Positions 9,273 through 17,438 of a stretch of DNA of 64,000 nt are shown in pieces. The stretch lies in NCBI RefSeq assembly GCF_030070105.1, contig NZ_JASJOO010000003.1, positions 419,155 through 483,154 of the forward strand, in the 5' to 3' direction. Position 1 is the first letter of the stretch. Every line of letters begins with the position of its first letter. The notes beneath the pieces are model-generated. The model worked only from the letters and a program-made list of their open reading frames with translations, had not been told where the DNA came from and did not search any database. Source of the stretch: Bermanella sp. WJH001 (GTDB taxonomy: Bacteria > Pseudomonadota > Gammaproteobacteria > Pseudomonadales > Oceanobacteraceae). The position numbers were made by a program, and so were the translations under genes.

Positions 9273-9316
9273 GGGAAATCACCGATTAGCTGTAGGTATC
9301 AAAAAATTAGGGGCGC

Positions 9317-9322
9317 TATAAT
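9317..9322 (+). promoter_or_regulatory. Possible -10 box in the efp/epmB divergent region
   Basis: A perfect TATAAT reads on the plus strand at 9317-9322, in the short divergent space between efp and epmB. No good -35 element is visible at the expected spacing on either strand, so the assignment is weak. Confidence 0.3.
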
Positions 9323-9462
9323 ACCCCATAACCGTGGTTTTAGGCACTAGCTAGAAAATAGCAATCCTGCATAAAGCCATGTGCAAACTGTGTAAAATAG
9401 CTCAAAATACGTTATTTGCTTTGTATTTACGGCCTAAGGTCGACTTTGGTAACCCGCTTGTC

Positions 9463-10512
9463 ATGAATTCACACCCATCAAATGTCGCCCCAATCATAGC
9501 CTCAAGTGCGCTGAAAGCCCCTTGGCAGCAACAATTAGCCGATATATCCATTAGTGCAAAAGCCTTCCTTTTGCAGCTAGAGCTACCTACAAGTTTGCTC
9601 AGTGCAGGGGAGAAAGGCGCACAAGACTTTCCGATACGTGTGCCCTTGGCGTTCTTAAATCGTATTAAAAAAGGCGACATTAACGACCCGCTATTGCGCC
9701 AAATTTGGCCTTTGCTTGAAGAAACTCAAACCCCACCCACTGGCTTTGTGCTTGACCCACTGGGAGAAGCCAGCAGCAATACCACCCCTGGCATTGTGCA
9801 TAAATACAAAAACCGTGTGTTATTAGTGGTGAACGGCAGCTGTGCCATACATTGTCGTTACTGTTTTCGCCGTCATTTTCCTTATGACGAAAACCGCTTA
9901 AGCCGACAACAATGGCTAGACACCCTTGAATACATTCAGCAACGCCCTGAAATTAATGAAGTGATTTTCAGTGGCGGCGACCCACTTAGCAGTTCAGACA
10001 AGCGATTGTTTGATTTGCTTGAGGCTATTGAGGCCATTCCCCACGTTAAACGCTTACGCATTCACAGCCGCTTGCCGATTGTGATTCCAGATCGCATTAC
10101 CCCAGAGTTGATTCAGCGCTTAACCAGCAGCCGTTTAAAAATCATCATGGTGGTACATGCTAATCATGCCAATGAAATAGATAATGACGTTGGCAACACG
10201 TTGCAAACCATGAAGCGCGCTGGCATTCATGTTTTAAATCAAAGCGTCTTATTAAAAGGGGTTAATGATAATGCACAAAGTCTAATTGATTTAAGCGAGC
10301 GCTTATTTGAATTTGATACATTGCCGTATTATTTACACTTACTAGACCCTGTGGTGGGTGCTCATCATTTTGATGTGAGTGAATCAGTGGCCACTCAACT
10401 ATTGTTAGATATTCAAAAAACCTTGCCGGGCTTTCTTGTGCCGAAACTTGTACGCGAAGTTGATGGACGCCCCTCTAAAACGTTAATACCCATTAAAAGT
10501 CATCCTGCTTAA
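9463..10512 (+). CDS. epmB: EF-P beta-lysylation protein EpmB (lysine 2,3-aminomutase)
   Basis: A radical SAM enzyme of 349 residues that converts (S)-alpha-lysine to (R)-beta-lysine for EF-P modification. The cluster-binding motif is C127-x3-C131-x2-C134 in CAIHCRYCFRRHFPY; the FSGGDPL motif follows (SAM binding), and a GxxL..QSVLLKGVND segment is typical of lysine aminomutases. I start at the ATG at 9463, which gives the usual length; the frame is open to an ATG at 9379, but those extra residues are not family-like. It is divergent from efp. Confidence 0.93.
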   Translation: MNSHPSNVAPIIASSALKAPWQQQLADISISAKAFLLQLELPTSLLSAGEKGAQDFPIRVPLAFLNRIKKGDINDPLLRQIWPLLEETQTPPTGFVLDPLGEASSNTTPGIVHKYKNRVLLVVNGSCAIHCRYCFRRHFPYDENRLSRQQWLDTLEYIQQRPEINEVIFSGGDPLSSSDKRLFDLLEAIEAIPHVKRLRIHSRLPIVIPDRITPELIQRLTSSRLKIIMVVHANHANEIDNDVGNTLQTMKRAGIHVLNQSVLLKGVNDNAQSLIDLSERLFEFDTLPYYLHLLDPVVGAHHFDVSESVATQLLLDIQKTLPGFLVPKLVREVDGRPSKTLIPIKSHPA

Positions 10513-10523
10513 ATCGCAGAAAC

Positions 10524-10548
10524 AAAAAAGGGCTTTCGCCCTTTTTTT
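10524..10548. terminator. Bidirectional terminator between epmB and the imelysin gene
   Basis: Hairpin with stem GGGC/GCCC and loop TTTC, flanked by AAAAAA on the left and TTTTTTT on the right (10525-10547). It can end transcription from epmB (+) and from the convergent operon (-). Confidence 0.85.
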
Positions 10549-10559
10549 ACAGCGTTACA

Positions 10560-11693
10560 TTAATCACCATCACTAAAATTCAAACCCAAACTGACGCCGA
10601 TTGCATCTGGGATTTCTCGTTTAAAATTACCATCTAACACACCCGCCGCCGCTTTAAAGTTGGTACTGTTTTGTTCGCTAATAGTCGTTTTTAAAACCTC
10701 GAGATTGGCAGTAACGGCGGTCATATCCAGATCATTACCATTATTCTTCATTATTTGATACAAGCTTAAAGTAGTGGCATCGGTACCGGCTAAAACTTGC
10801 TCTACTGATGTGATAGATGCTGCAACACTTTGCCAAATGGAATTGGAAATTTGACCCGTACTTTCGGTAACATCTCGATTTTTTAAGTAATCAAAATAAT
10901 CTTGAACCGATACGGTTATTTTTGAAATGGCACTTTTGCCGTCATCATTCACATCTGCACTTTCTAATTCATTATTCAAAAACAGACTTAAATAACTTTT
11001 ACCTGTATTGGCATAATCCGTCACCCAACCAGCTTCAATGTTATTTGCTTGCACAAGAAGTTGACTCGATAATGCCGTCAACAATTGACACTTACGAGGT
11101 AGCGCTGAAAACTCAGCTACCACATCTGTAGTAACATTAGACTGTGTATTGGTTGTTTCAAATAGTGCCACCTCAATAGGTAAAAACCCCACAAGACTCG
11201 CACTTTTTTCAGCAATAAATGTATCTGTGATAGTTGCGGGAGCTGGCCCGTCGACCCATTCTTTTATTTTATTACGAACAGTCAGTGTGAGATCACTGCC
11301 TTTATTAAAACGAAAATAATCCACATAGGCATATATGGGTTCAACTAAATGAATATCTAGACCACCTTCCATTGGGCCAAATTTAAAGGGCAATAATCGA
11401 TACCAAGCTTGTGCCGTCTGTTTCCACTGTGTTTGCAAACTCAACAAATTATCGTGTGTTGTATTACCTGCACGACAAAACTGCTCTGCTTGATCATCCA
11501 ATAATTGTGCTTGATCCAGAAACCCATTTGCCGCAGGAACAATTGTATTGTTAGCCACTTGAAAAGCAGCTAAGTCTGCTTCACTACCCAGAACTTTTGA
11601 TGTGGTCGAACTATCACTACCACAAGCAGTGAGTAATACACTGCTTGTTATGGTTAATAAACATATTTTAAAAAACATTAAATTATTCAACAT
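10560..11693 (-). CDS. Imelysin-family lipoprotein (second copy)
   Basis: A 377-residue predicted lipoprotein (lipobox LLTAC, Cys ~24) of the imelysin/M75 family: helical, periplasmic, usually iron-regulated and linked to iron uptake. The conserved N-terminal block with W...A..W..L.PF.FGP..GG is present. The usual GxHxxE motif is degenerate (GFLPIE), so the metal-binding His appears missing. It is the last gene of the minus-strand run imelysin / di-haem oxidoreductase / DUF1513 / imelysin, a grouping known from other proteobacteria. Confidence 0.85.
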   Translation of the reverse strand: MLNNLMFFKICLLTITSSVLLTACGSDSSTTSKVLGSEADLAAFQVANNTIVPAANGFLDQAQLLDDQAEQFCRAGNTTHDNLLSLQTQWKQTAQAWYRLLPFKFGPMEGGLDIHLVEPIYAYVDYFRFNKGSDLTLTVRNKIKEWVDGPAPATITDTFIAEKSASLVGFLPIEVALFETTNTQSNVTTDVVAEFSALPRKCQLLTALSSQLLVQANNIEAGWVTDYANTGKSYLSLFLNNELESADVNDDGKSAISKITVSVQDYFDYLKNRDVTESTGQISNSIWQSVAASITSVEQVLAGTDATTLSLYQIMKNNGNDLDMTAVTANLEVLKTTISEQNSTNFKAAAGVLDGNFKREIPDAIGVSLGLNFSDGD

Positions 11694-11737
11694 ACAACTT
11701 CCAAAACGTAGGCTTTAAAATCTGCCAATTGATCATT

Positions 11738-12898
11738 TTAAACCGGTAATATGACCGTCATCATATGGTTGTCCCAGCTTTTATCTGCAAAGTACAACCG
11801 CTTGCTTTTATCTTCTTGTAACGTAGCGCTATCAATTTGGCGAATTTTACCCGCCGAATTAGACAGTACAAAATAATGAGTATCGGCACTAATCGTTAAA
11901 CCACAAACATCATCAAATACATGTAATCCCTGTAGGGTTAAATCATCTAAATGCCAAAACAAAGCCATGTCACCTTTTGGACTGGTAAAAGCAGCTAAAC
12001 GATTTTCGCTGTGCACTTTGACACTGCCCATATAATCATTAAGTCGACGAGTTAAAGCCTCAGGTGCGTTTAACACTTGTAATGCTTGCCCTGGTTTATG
12101 TACAGCAGCCAGTGCCACCAAGTGATCATCATTCATGGCTGTTCTTTGCACTTGAAGTGCAACCGCTACGGTTCCATCTGCTGCCACATCTAAATGACGA
12201 ATACTCGCTTTAGGTTCATCAACACTATGCTCGCTAAGTAACTGCCCTGTTTCACTGTTAATATAAGTAAGGGTCGAACGCATGGTTTGATAATTTAAAA
12301 CTTTACGCCCCGTGTCTGGGTGGGTACGCAAACCACCATTTGCCACAACTAGGGTTTTATTATCTGGCATCAAAGCCACTTCATGGGGGCCTATACCAAA
12401 ACTTGCCATACTACGTTTAAACTCTAAGGTTGTTGCATCACGGACCGTTATTTTGCCTTCACCGGTTGCGTAATTTGATTCGGTATAAAATAGTTCTGCA
12501 CCATCAGCACTGAAACAACCGTGACCATGCATATGATGATCGACATCACTTTGAAAGTGTCCATCCACCTCACCCGTCACGGCATTTACACGCACAGCTA
12601 AGGTGCCTGGGCGACGACTAAACATGATCACCTCTTCAGGCTTTTGTGGATTTTGACACATGCCGTGCCCACGAAAGCCTGATAATACCATTTGGCTTTT
12701 CTGCACTTGAGGATTGACCCAGCCCAGACTGAAGCTCTCTGTATTTTTACCTTGGGCTGATAACCATAACTCACCAGCATGGGCTGAGTGAAATTGTGCA
12801 AACAACCCACCAACCACAGGTGCGGCCACACCCAGCGTTAATGCTGACTGTATAAAACGGCGACGTGATAATGTGTGATTTAAAATTTTATGTGCCAT
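11738..12898 (-). CDS. DUF1513 Tat-exported protein
   Basis: A 386-residue protein starting with a twin-arginine signal (SRRRFIQ near residue 11, hydrophobic LTLGVAAPVVGG, cleavage near AHA). The remainder resembles the DUF1513 family, a predicted beta-propeller with repeated strand signatures (GHGMCQNP, HMHGHGCFS, GIGPHEVALMPD, RHLDVAADG). Molecular function is unknown; genes of this family habitually sit in imelysin/di-haem oxidoreductase operons. Only 3 bases separate it from the upstream di-haem oxidoreductase, so co-translation is likely. Tat export suggests it folds in the cytoplasm, possibly with a cofactor. Confidence 0.88.
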   Translation of the reverse strand: MAHKILNHTLSRRRFIQSALTLGVAAPVVGGLFAQFHSAHAGELWLSAQGKNTESFSLGWVNPQVQKSQMVLSGFRGHGMCQNPQKPEEVIMFSRRPGTLAVRVNAVTGEVDGHFQSDVDHHMHGHGCFSADGAELFYTESNYATGEGKITVRDATTLEFKRSMASFGIGPHEVALMPDNKTLVVANGGLRTHPDTGRKVLNYQTMRSTLTYINSETGQLLSEHSVDEPKASIRHLDVAADGTVAVALQVQRTAMNDDHLVALAAVHKPGQALQVLNAPEALTRRLNDYMGSVKVHSENRLAAFTSPKGDMALFWHLDDLTLQGLHVFDDVCGLTISADTHYFVLSNSAGKIRQIDSATLQEDKSKRLYFADKSWDNHMMTVILPV

Positions 12899-12901
12899 AA
12901 A

Positions 12902-14389
12902 TTATAATGAATAGACAAATTCTATTAACGCTTCACGCTGTAAAAGTGGCAGGTGGATAAATTTATTTTTTGCATTTTCTGCCTCGCCGCCGTGCCATAA
13001 GATAGCCTCTTCTACATTTCGAGCGCGCCCGTCATGCAGCATGACGTTACTGCCATTCACTGCAGGCTGATCACCTAAATTCCATAAAGGAGCGGTGCGC
13101 CATTCTTGCCCATTAGCTAAAAATTCAGGGCGATTATCTGCTAAATCTGGCCCCATATCATGCAATAGTAAATCGGTATACGGCCAAATTTCTTGTTTTG
13201 ATAAATGCGGAAACTTTTTACTTTCACCAGTAACAAACCTTGGCTGATGACACTGATTACAACCCGTTTGATAAAATAATGTTCGCCCTTGCATGACCGT
13301 TTTAGTTTGGCTGTCTTGGCGCTTTAATGGCGCAAGGTTACGATTAAAATCCACAACCAAATCAAGCAGATGCTGTGGCAACTCAAAACCATTTGCATCA
13401 TTACCTGTCACTTGGGTTTTACAAGTGGGCTGCTGATCAGTACAAGGTTGATCCGGAAATAACGGATTAGTGATACCTAAATCATTTGCAAATGCGCCAG
13501 CCACAATCATTTCCAGGGTAGGTTTGTTACTTTTTAAACCAAAACGTCCAGGTTGGATGGATTGCGTTTTAATATCCCATACTTGGTTTACACGCCCTGA
13601 TATAGCGTCTTGATTTTTATCAAATTCATCCGCAAGTCCATCAATGTCTTGTTGAGGAATTAATTCTAACAAACCCATTCCGTGAATAGATGGTGCCATT
13701 CTAATACTTAATAACGTGTCGTCTTCTATTGGGCCATACCCTAAGTAACGAAATTCAATACTGGGTTTACGTAGCCTTACCTCACGACCGTCTGGATATT
13801 TAAACGTTGAATCCTGCCAAATCACATACAGGTAGGCTTCAGGTGCCACGTCATGTTTTAAGTGTTGAGCACTTTTATTATGACGAAAATGATGAGCAAG
13901 GGAGGTGGAGTGATTTTGAATTTGATCCCCATAAACAGGATGAGGGATTAACCCCTGTGTTTTCAGCGCTTCTTGATGTTCGCTTTTATTTAAAATAGGT
14001 TTACTTAAACGTACTAACGTTGTGGTGATGGGTGAATCATTATCTTGCGGAATATTCCCCTTACCACCTTTTATGTGGCAGGTTAAACAAGTACGCGCAT
14101 TAAACACAGGACCTAAACCATCACGAGCATCCGTTGCGGTAGGGGCTTTAATCCAAGGTTGTCGAGCTAACGCTTTGCCCGCATGAAAATTTGGGCGTAA
14201 ATCATCAGCCATATTTGCAGCAGGTTTTTCTAAGCTCGCAAATGGCAGCTCTGAAACCGATGTAGCACCACCTGGCCATGCTTCAGCCGATTGGTACGCT
14301 GGGGCTTGCCATGTACGGTAATCCAATGCAGGTGATGACGAGTCACACGCACTAAGCAACAAACAAATTAAAGCCAACACTTTTTTCAT
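12902..14389 (-). CDS. Di-haem oxidoreductase family lipoprotein (DHOR, DUF1111)
   Basis: A 495-residue periplasmic c-type cytochrome-like protein with lipobox LLSAC (Cys15) and two haem-binding sites: CLTCH at residues 101-105 and CNQCH near residue 375. The DMGPDLADNRPEF, EWRTAPLWNLG and FLHDGRA-like (MLHDGRARN) blocks are diagnostic of the DHOR/'thiol oxidoreductase' family. It lies in the imelysin operon; a role in ferric/ferrous redox during iron uptake is proposed for such operons but is inference here. Confidence 0.9.
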   Translation of the reverse strand: MKKVLALICLLLSACDSSSPALDYRTWQAPAYQSAEAWPGGATSVSELPFASLEKPAANMADDLRPNFHAGKALARQPWIKAPTATDARDGLGPVFNARTCLTCHIKGGKGNIPQDNDSPITTTLVRLSKPILNKSEHQEALKTQGLIPHPVYGDQIQNHSTSLAHHFRHNKSAQHLKHDVAPEAYLYVIWQDSTFKYPDGREVRLRKPSIEFRYLGYGPIEDDTLLSIRMAPSIHGMGLLELIPQQDIDGLADEFDKNQDAISGRVNQVWDIKTQSIQPGRFGLKSNKPTLEMIVAGAFANDLGITNPLFPDQPCTDQQPTCKTQVTGNDANGFELPQHLLDLVVDFNRNLAPLKRQDSQTKTVMQGRTLFYQTGCNQCHQPRFVTGESKKFPHLSKQEIWPYTDLLLHDMGPDLADNRPEFLANGQEWRTAPLWNLGDQPAVNGSNVMLHDGRARNVEEAILWHGGEAENAKNKFIHLPLLQREALIEFVYSL

Positions 14390-14433
14390 AACGCGTCATA
14401 CCTGAACAACAAAATGCAGATTTGAAACCGCAC

Positions 14434-14456
14434 AAAGCCGGGCATGCCCGGCTTCA
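14434..14456 (-). terminator. GC-rich hairpin between imelysin 1 and the di-haem gene
   Basis: The perfect palindrome GCCGGGCATGCCCGGC at 14437-14452. On the minus strand it is followed only by TTTGTG, so it is more likely an attenuator or mRNA-stabilising hairpin after the first gene than a full terminator. Confidence 0.5.
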
Positions 14457-14481
14457 AAAAAACGCAAATTATTGTAACGTT

Positions 14482-15930
14482 TTAATCACACGCTACACCG
14501 GGAGTGGTGGTATTACATGACGATGCCTCATCATCCACTACATCACCTAGTCCTAACTCACTTGCAATATCTTGAATCACATTTGACTGTTTGTTTAATG
14601 CAATAATAGTCAGTGCTACTGGGTTGGTTGCATTACGATTTTCATCCATGATTAACACATCAAATGGTTGAGGATTTTGTGCATCACGTGCCTTAGCATC
14701 AATGGCGGTGTAATGTGTTTGGGTAGCAGCAAGTGCTGTTACTGTTTCATCCGCTAATGAATCTAAACCCACATCACGTAAATAATCATTAATACCATAA
14801 CCATCAACAGCGTTTGTGGTTACATCATCAACACCATCTTGATTACTATCGTAACCGGCATATTCACCGTAAAAACTGTTTGCGACCCCTTCAGCATTTA
14901 ACCACACATCACGGTGAGTATTGTCTGAGAAACAAGAGTGTTCATCTTCTTGTGAGTTAGAAGAATAAGCAATTTGCATACGCTCGCCAGCTAATTCACC
15001 TTCAGATAAGGTACCCATACCGGTTAAAATTTCGGTTAATTTTTGTTTGGCTTGGCTTTCGGTTTCGATACTCGTAAATTTTGTACGGTAATCGGCACCG
15101 GCTTTCCAACCATCACGTACGGTTTCTAGGTCTTCAATTAATTTATCAACCGCTACTTCTAGGTAAGCATGGCGACGTGCTGCTGGTGAATCTGGGTTGG
15201 CCACATCGGCTGTAAAATCAGTTAAAGGACGCTGACCACCGTTAGCACCTAAATTCACAGCTTGATCACGGTCGGCACCGTTAGTCGCGCTCTGGTCTGT
15301 TGTATTTAAATCTTGACCCCAAAGTAAAAACTCAATGGCGTGATAACCGGCAATCACATCATGCTCGTCACTGGCGGTTGCGGTGTTAGCCAAAAGCTCA
15401 GCATCAATCGTCACTGTAGATTGAATGATATTCTGGTTGGCAACGGCACCTGTCACTGCGCCGTTTTCATTAATGCCCGCTTCATTTGCCGTCACACCCA
15501 CTTGATCAGCAGTGAAATCGTTATCGTTAGTGATGACATAATCAATTAACGCTTCACCTAATGGCCATGCGTTGATGTCACCTTCAGGGCCGTCTTCACT
15601 TGCGTAATCACTTGAGTCAATTGGGCTATTACGAAAACGGTACACTTCTGTTTGGCCGTATGGTTCACGAGAAACCAACCACGCTTTTTTTGCCGCTTCT
15701 AGGTTAGTGGCATCAGGGGTTGTTTTCAATGTGGCCAATGCAGTTTTAAGTGCTTTTGCTGTTTCAACTGAATCGATATACGCCGCAAGTGCAATATCCG
15801 CATTGGTATTTAAAACAAGCTGCGCCTTTTCCATATTGATGGCTGGGGCCGAGTCACTATCGCTTGAACTGCCACAGGCCGTTAAAAGTGATGCCGCTGC
15901 AATACATGCCGCCAGTTGAGTCAGTTTCAT
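14482..15930 (-). CDS. Imelysin-family iron-regulated lipoprotein (first copy)
   Basis: A 482-residue lipoprotein (lipobox SLLTAC) of the imelysin/M75 family. It keeps the canonical GYHAIEFLLWGQD motif (GxHxxE), the segment thought to bind metal, and the SPID...EDGPEGDINAWPLGE block common in this family. I place the start at 15930, where the sequence AGGGG lies 7 bases upstream; the frame is open to an ATG at 15966 but that spoils the signal peptide. First gene of the operon, with a Fur-like box ~65 bases upstream, in agreement with iron regulation. Confidence 0.92.
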   Translation of the reverse strand: MKLTQLAACIAAASLLTACGSSSDSDSAPAINMEKAQLVLNTNADIALAAYIDSVETAKALKTALATLKTTPDATNLEAAKKAWLVSREPYGQTEVYRFRNSPIDSSDYASEDGPEGDINAWPLGEALIDYVITNDNDFTADQVGVTANEAGINENGAVTGAVANQNIIQSTVTIDAELLANTATASDEHDVIAGYHAIEFLLWGQDLNTTDQSATNGADRDQAVNLGANGGQRPLTDFTADVANPDSPAARRHAYLEVAVDKLIEDLETVRDGWKAGADYRTKFTSIETESQAKQKLTEILTGMGTLSEGELAGERMQIAYSSNSQEDEHSCFSDNTHRDVWLNAEGVANSFYGEYAGYDSNQDGVDDVTTNAVDGYGINDYLRDVGLDSLADETVTALAATQTHYTAIDAKARDAQNPQPFDVLIMDENRNATNPVALTIIALNKQSNVIQDIASELGLGDVVDDEASSCNTTTPGVACD

Positions 15931-15995
15931 AAGTACCCCTAATATCCGTTTTATTAGATTGTTCACTAAATAGTGTGCGGCACGTTAATATAAAT

Positions 15996-16014
15996 GCAAA
16001 TGATTTGCAATAAC
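15996..16014. promoter_or_regulatory. Fur-like box in the imelysin/peroxidase divergent region
   Basis: The 19-mer starting GCAAATGATTTGCA matches 12 of 19 positions of the E. coli Fur consensus by my count and contains the perfect palindrome TGCAAATGATTTGCA minus its centre. It sits between the divergent imelysin (start 15930) and peroxidase-like (start 16107) genes, so it could control both. Confidence 0.55.
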
Positions 16015-16106
16015 CAATAATTATGGGAACACTTCTCATTTTAATATTGGAAATTGTATTGTAGTATCCGCACTGGCAGTAAGGCCTTCCCTATGGTTTG
16101 CACGTA

Positions 16107-17378
16107 ATGATCAATAATCTCGCCTCTCTCAAACACACCTTAACCCCCTATTTGCTGCTCATTTTGCTGACTGGTTGTGGCAGCTCCCATGACGACACAG
16201 GCATTGCTAGCAAAGCAGAATTAGGTGAGCGTTTGTTTTCAGATCAAAATTTATCACTTGATCGCACTCAATCTTGTGCCACTTGCCACAGCCCCGAACA
16301 TGGTTTTGTCGATAACCGCATAAACGCCACTTACCACAACATTCATGTTGCTGCCGGCTCTTTAGGTGATGACGGTGTATCCATTGGTGATCGTAATGCG
16401 CCTACTGCCGCTTACGCGGCTTTTAGCCCGACTTTTAAATATGGCACTCGTGCTCGTGTACAAAATCAAAGCTCGGACATTGCAGCCTACTCAGGTTTCT
16501 TAGGTGGACAATTTTGGGATGGCCGCGCAAACGATCTAGCCGCTCAAGCCGGCGGCCCACCGCTTAATCCCGGTGAAATGAACATGCCAAACAAAGCGGC
16601 CGTGATTGAGCGCATTCAAGAAAATACAGAGTACGTAGAGGCCTTCGAGCGTTTATTTAACAACCAAGTTTTTAGTGATGTGGAAACGGCCTACGATGCC
16701 ATGGCAGAAGTCATTGGCGAATTTGAATTTTTAAATCGAGAAACTTTTTACCCATTTGATTCTAAATATGATCTTTCTTTGACCGGTGAATATTCATACG
16801 ATCCAAATAGCAAAGCCTCTCTTGGCAAGGTTTTATTTTTTGGCAGCGACTTCACCTGTGCAGCCTGCCACCAGTTAAGAGAAATTGGTGTGGAAGGTGA
16901 ATTGTTTACAAGTTTTGAGTACCACAATATTGGCGTACCCGAAAACACAAGATTGCGCGCTATCAATGGCGTCACTGAAGCTGACTTAGGATTATTCAAC
17001 AACCCAGAAGTGAACAAAAAATCCGATGCTATTGCCCATCAAGGTAAATTTAAAGTACCCACTTTGCGTAACGTGGCGATCACACCTCCCTATATGCACA
17101 ACGGGGTCTTTAACCAATTAGAAACCGTAATAACGTTTTACGAACACGCAAAGCTACGAGCATTAAATCTAACCGATAACACACTGAATCCTGAAACGGG
17201 ATTAACCTGGGCAGAGCCTGAGGTTAACTTAAACATCGAACACGACACCTTGGGTAAAAATGATAAAAACCTAACCCCTGAAAATATCGAAGCATTGGTG
17301 TGCTTTTTTATGAGTCTAACCGATGCACGTTATGAGCACTTACTAGACAGCAATAAGGTCACGGCGTGCGGACTTTAA
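16107..17378 (+). CDS. Di-haem cytochrome c peroxidase/MauG-family lipoprotein
   Basis: A 423-residue lipoprotein (lipobox LLTGC, Cys24) of the bacterial di-haem peroxidase/MauG superfamily. Haem sites are CATCH at 57-61 and CAACH near residue 252; the KFKVPTLRNVAITPPYMHNG block typical of the family precedes the end. A TTG at 16098 could extend it by three codons, but the ATG at 16107 gives a cleaner signal. It is divergent from the imelysin operon and followed 60 bases later by a TonB-dependent receptor, so an oxidative step in iron uptake is possible (inference). Confidence 0.88.
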   Translation: MINNLASLKHTLTPYLLLILLTGCGSSHDDTGIASKAELGERLFSDQNLSLDRTQSCATCHSPEHGFVDNRINATYHNIHVAAGSLGDDGVSIGDRNAPTAAYAAFSPTFKYGTRARVQNQSSDIAAYSGFLGGQFWDGRANDLAAQAGGPPLNPGEMNMPNKAAVIERIQENTEYVEAFERLFNNQVFSDVETAYDAMAEVIGEFEFLNRETFYPFDSKYDLSLTGEYSYDPNSKASLGKVLFFGSDFTCAACHQLREIGVEGELFTSFEYHNIGVPENTRLRAINGVTEADLGLFNNPEVNKKSDAIAHQGKFKVPTLRNVAITPPYMHNGVFNQLETVITFYEHAKLRALNLTDNTLNPETGLTWAEPEVNLNIEHDTLGKNDKNLTPENIEALVCFFMSLTDARYEHLLDSNKVTACGL

Positions 17379-17438
17379 TTTTAGTTTTTTATAAGCCTTA
17401 TTACACGCATTTTACATTATTTATAAGCGGGGCCAGTT

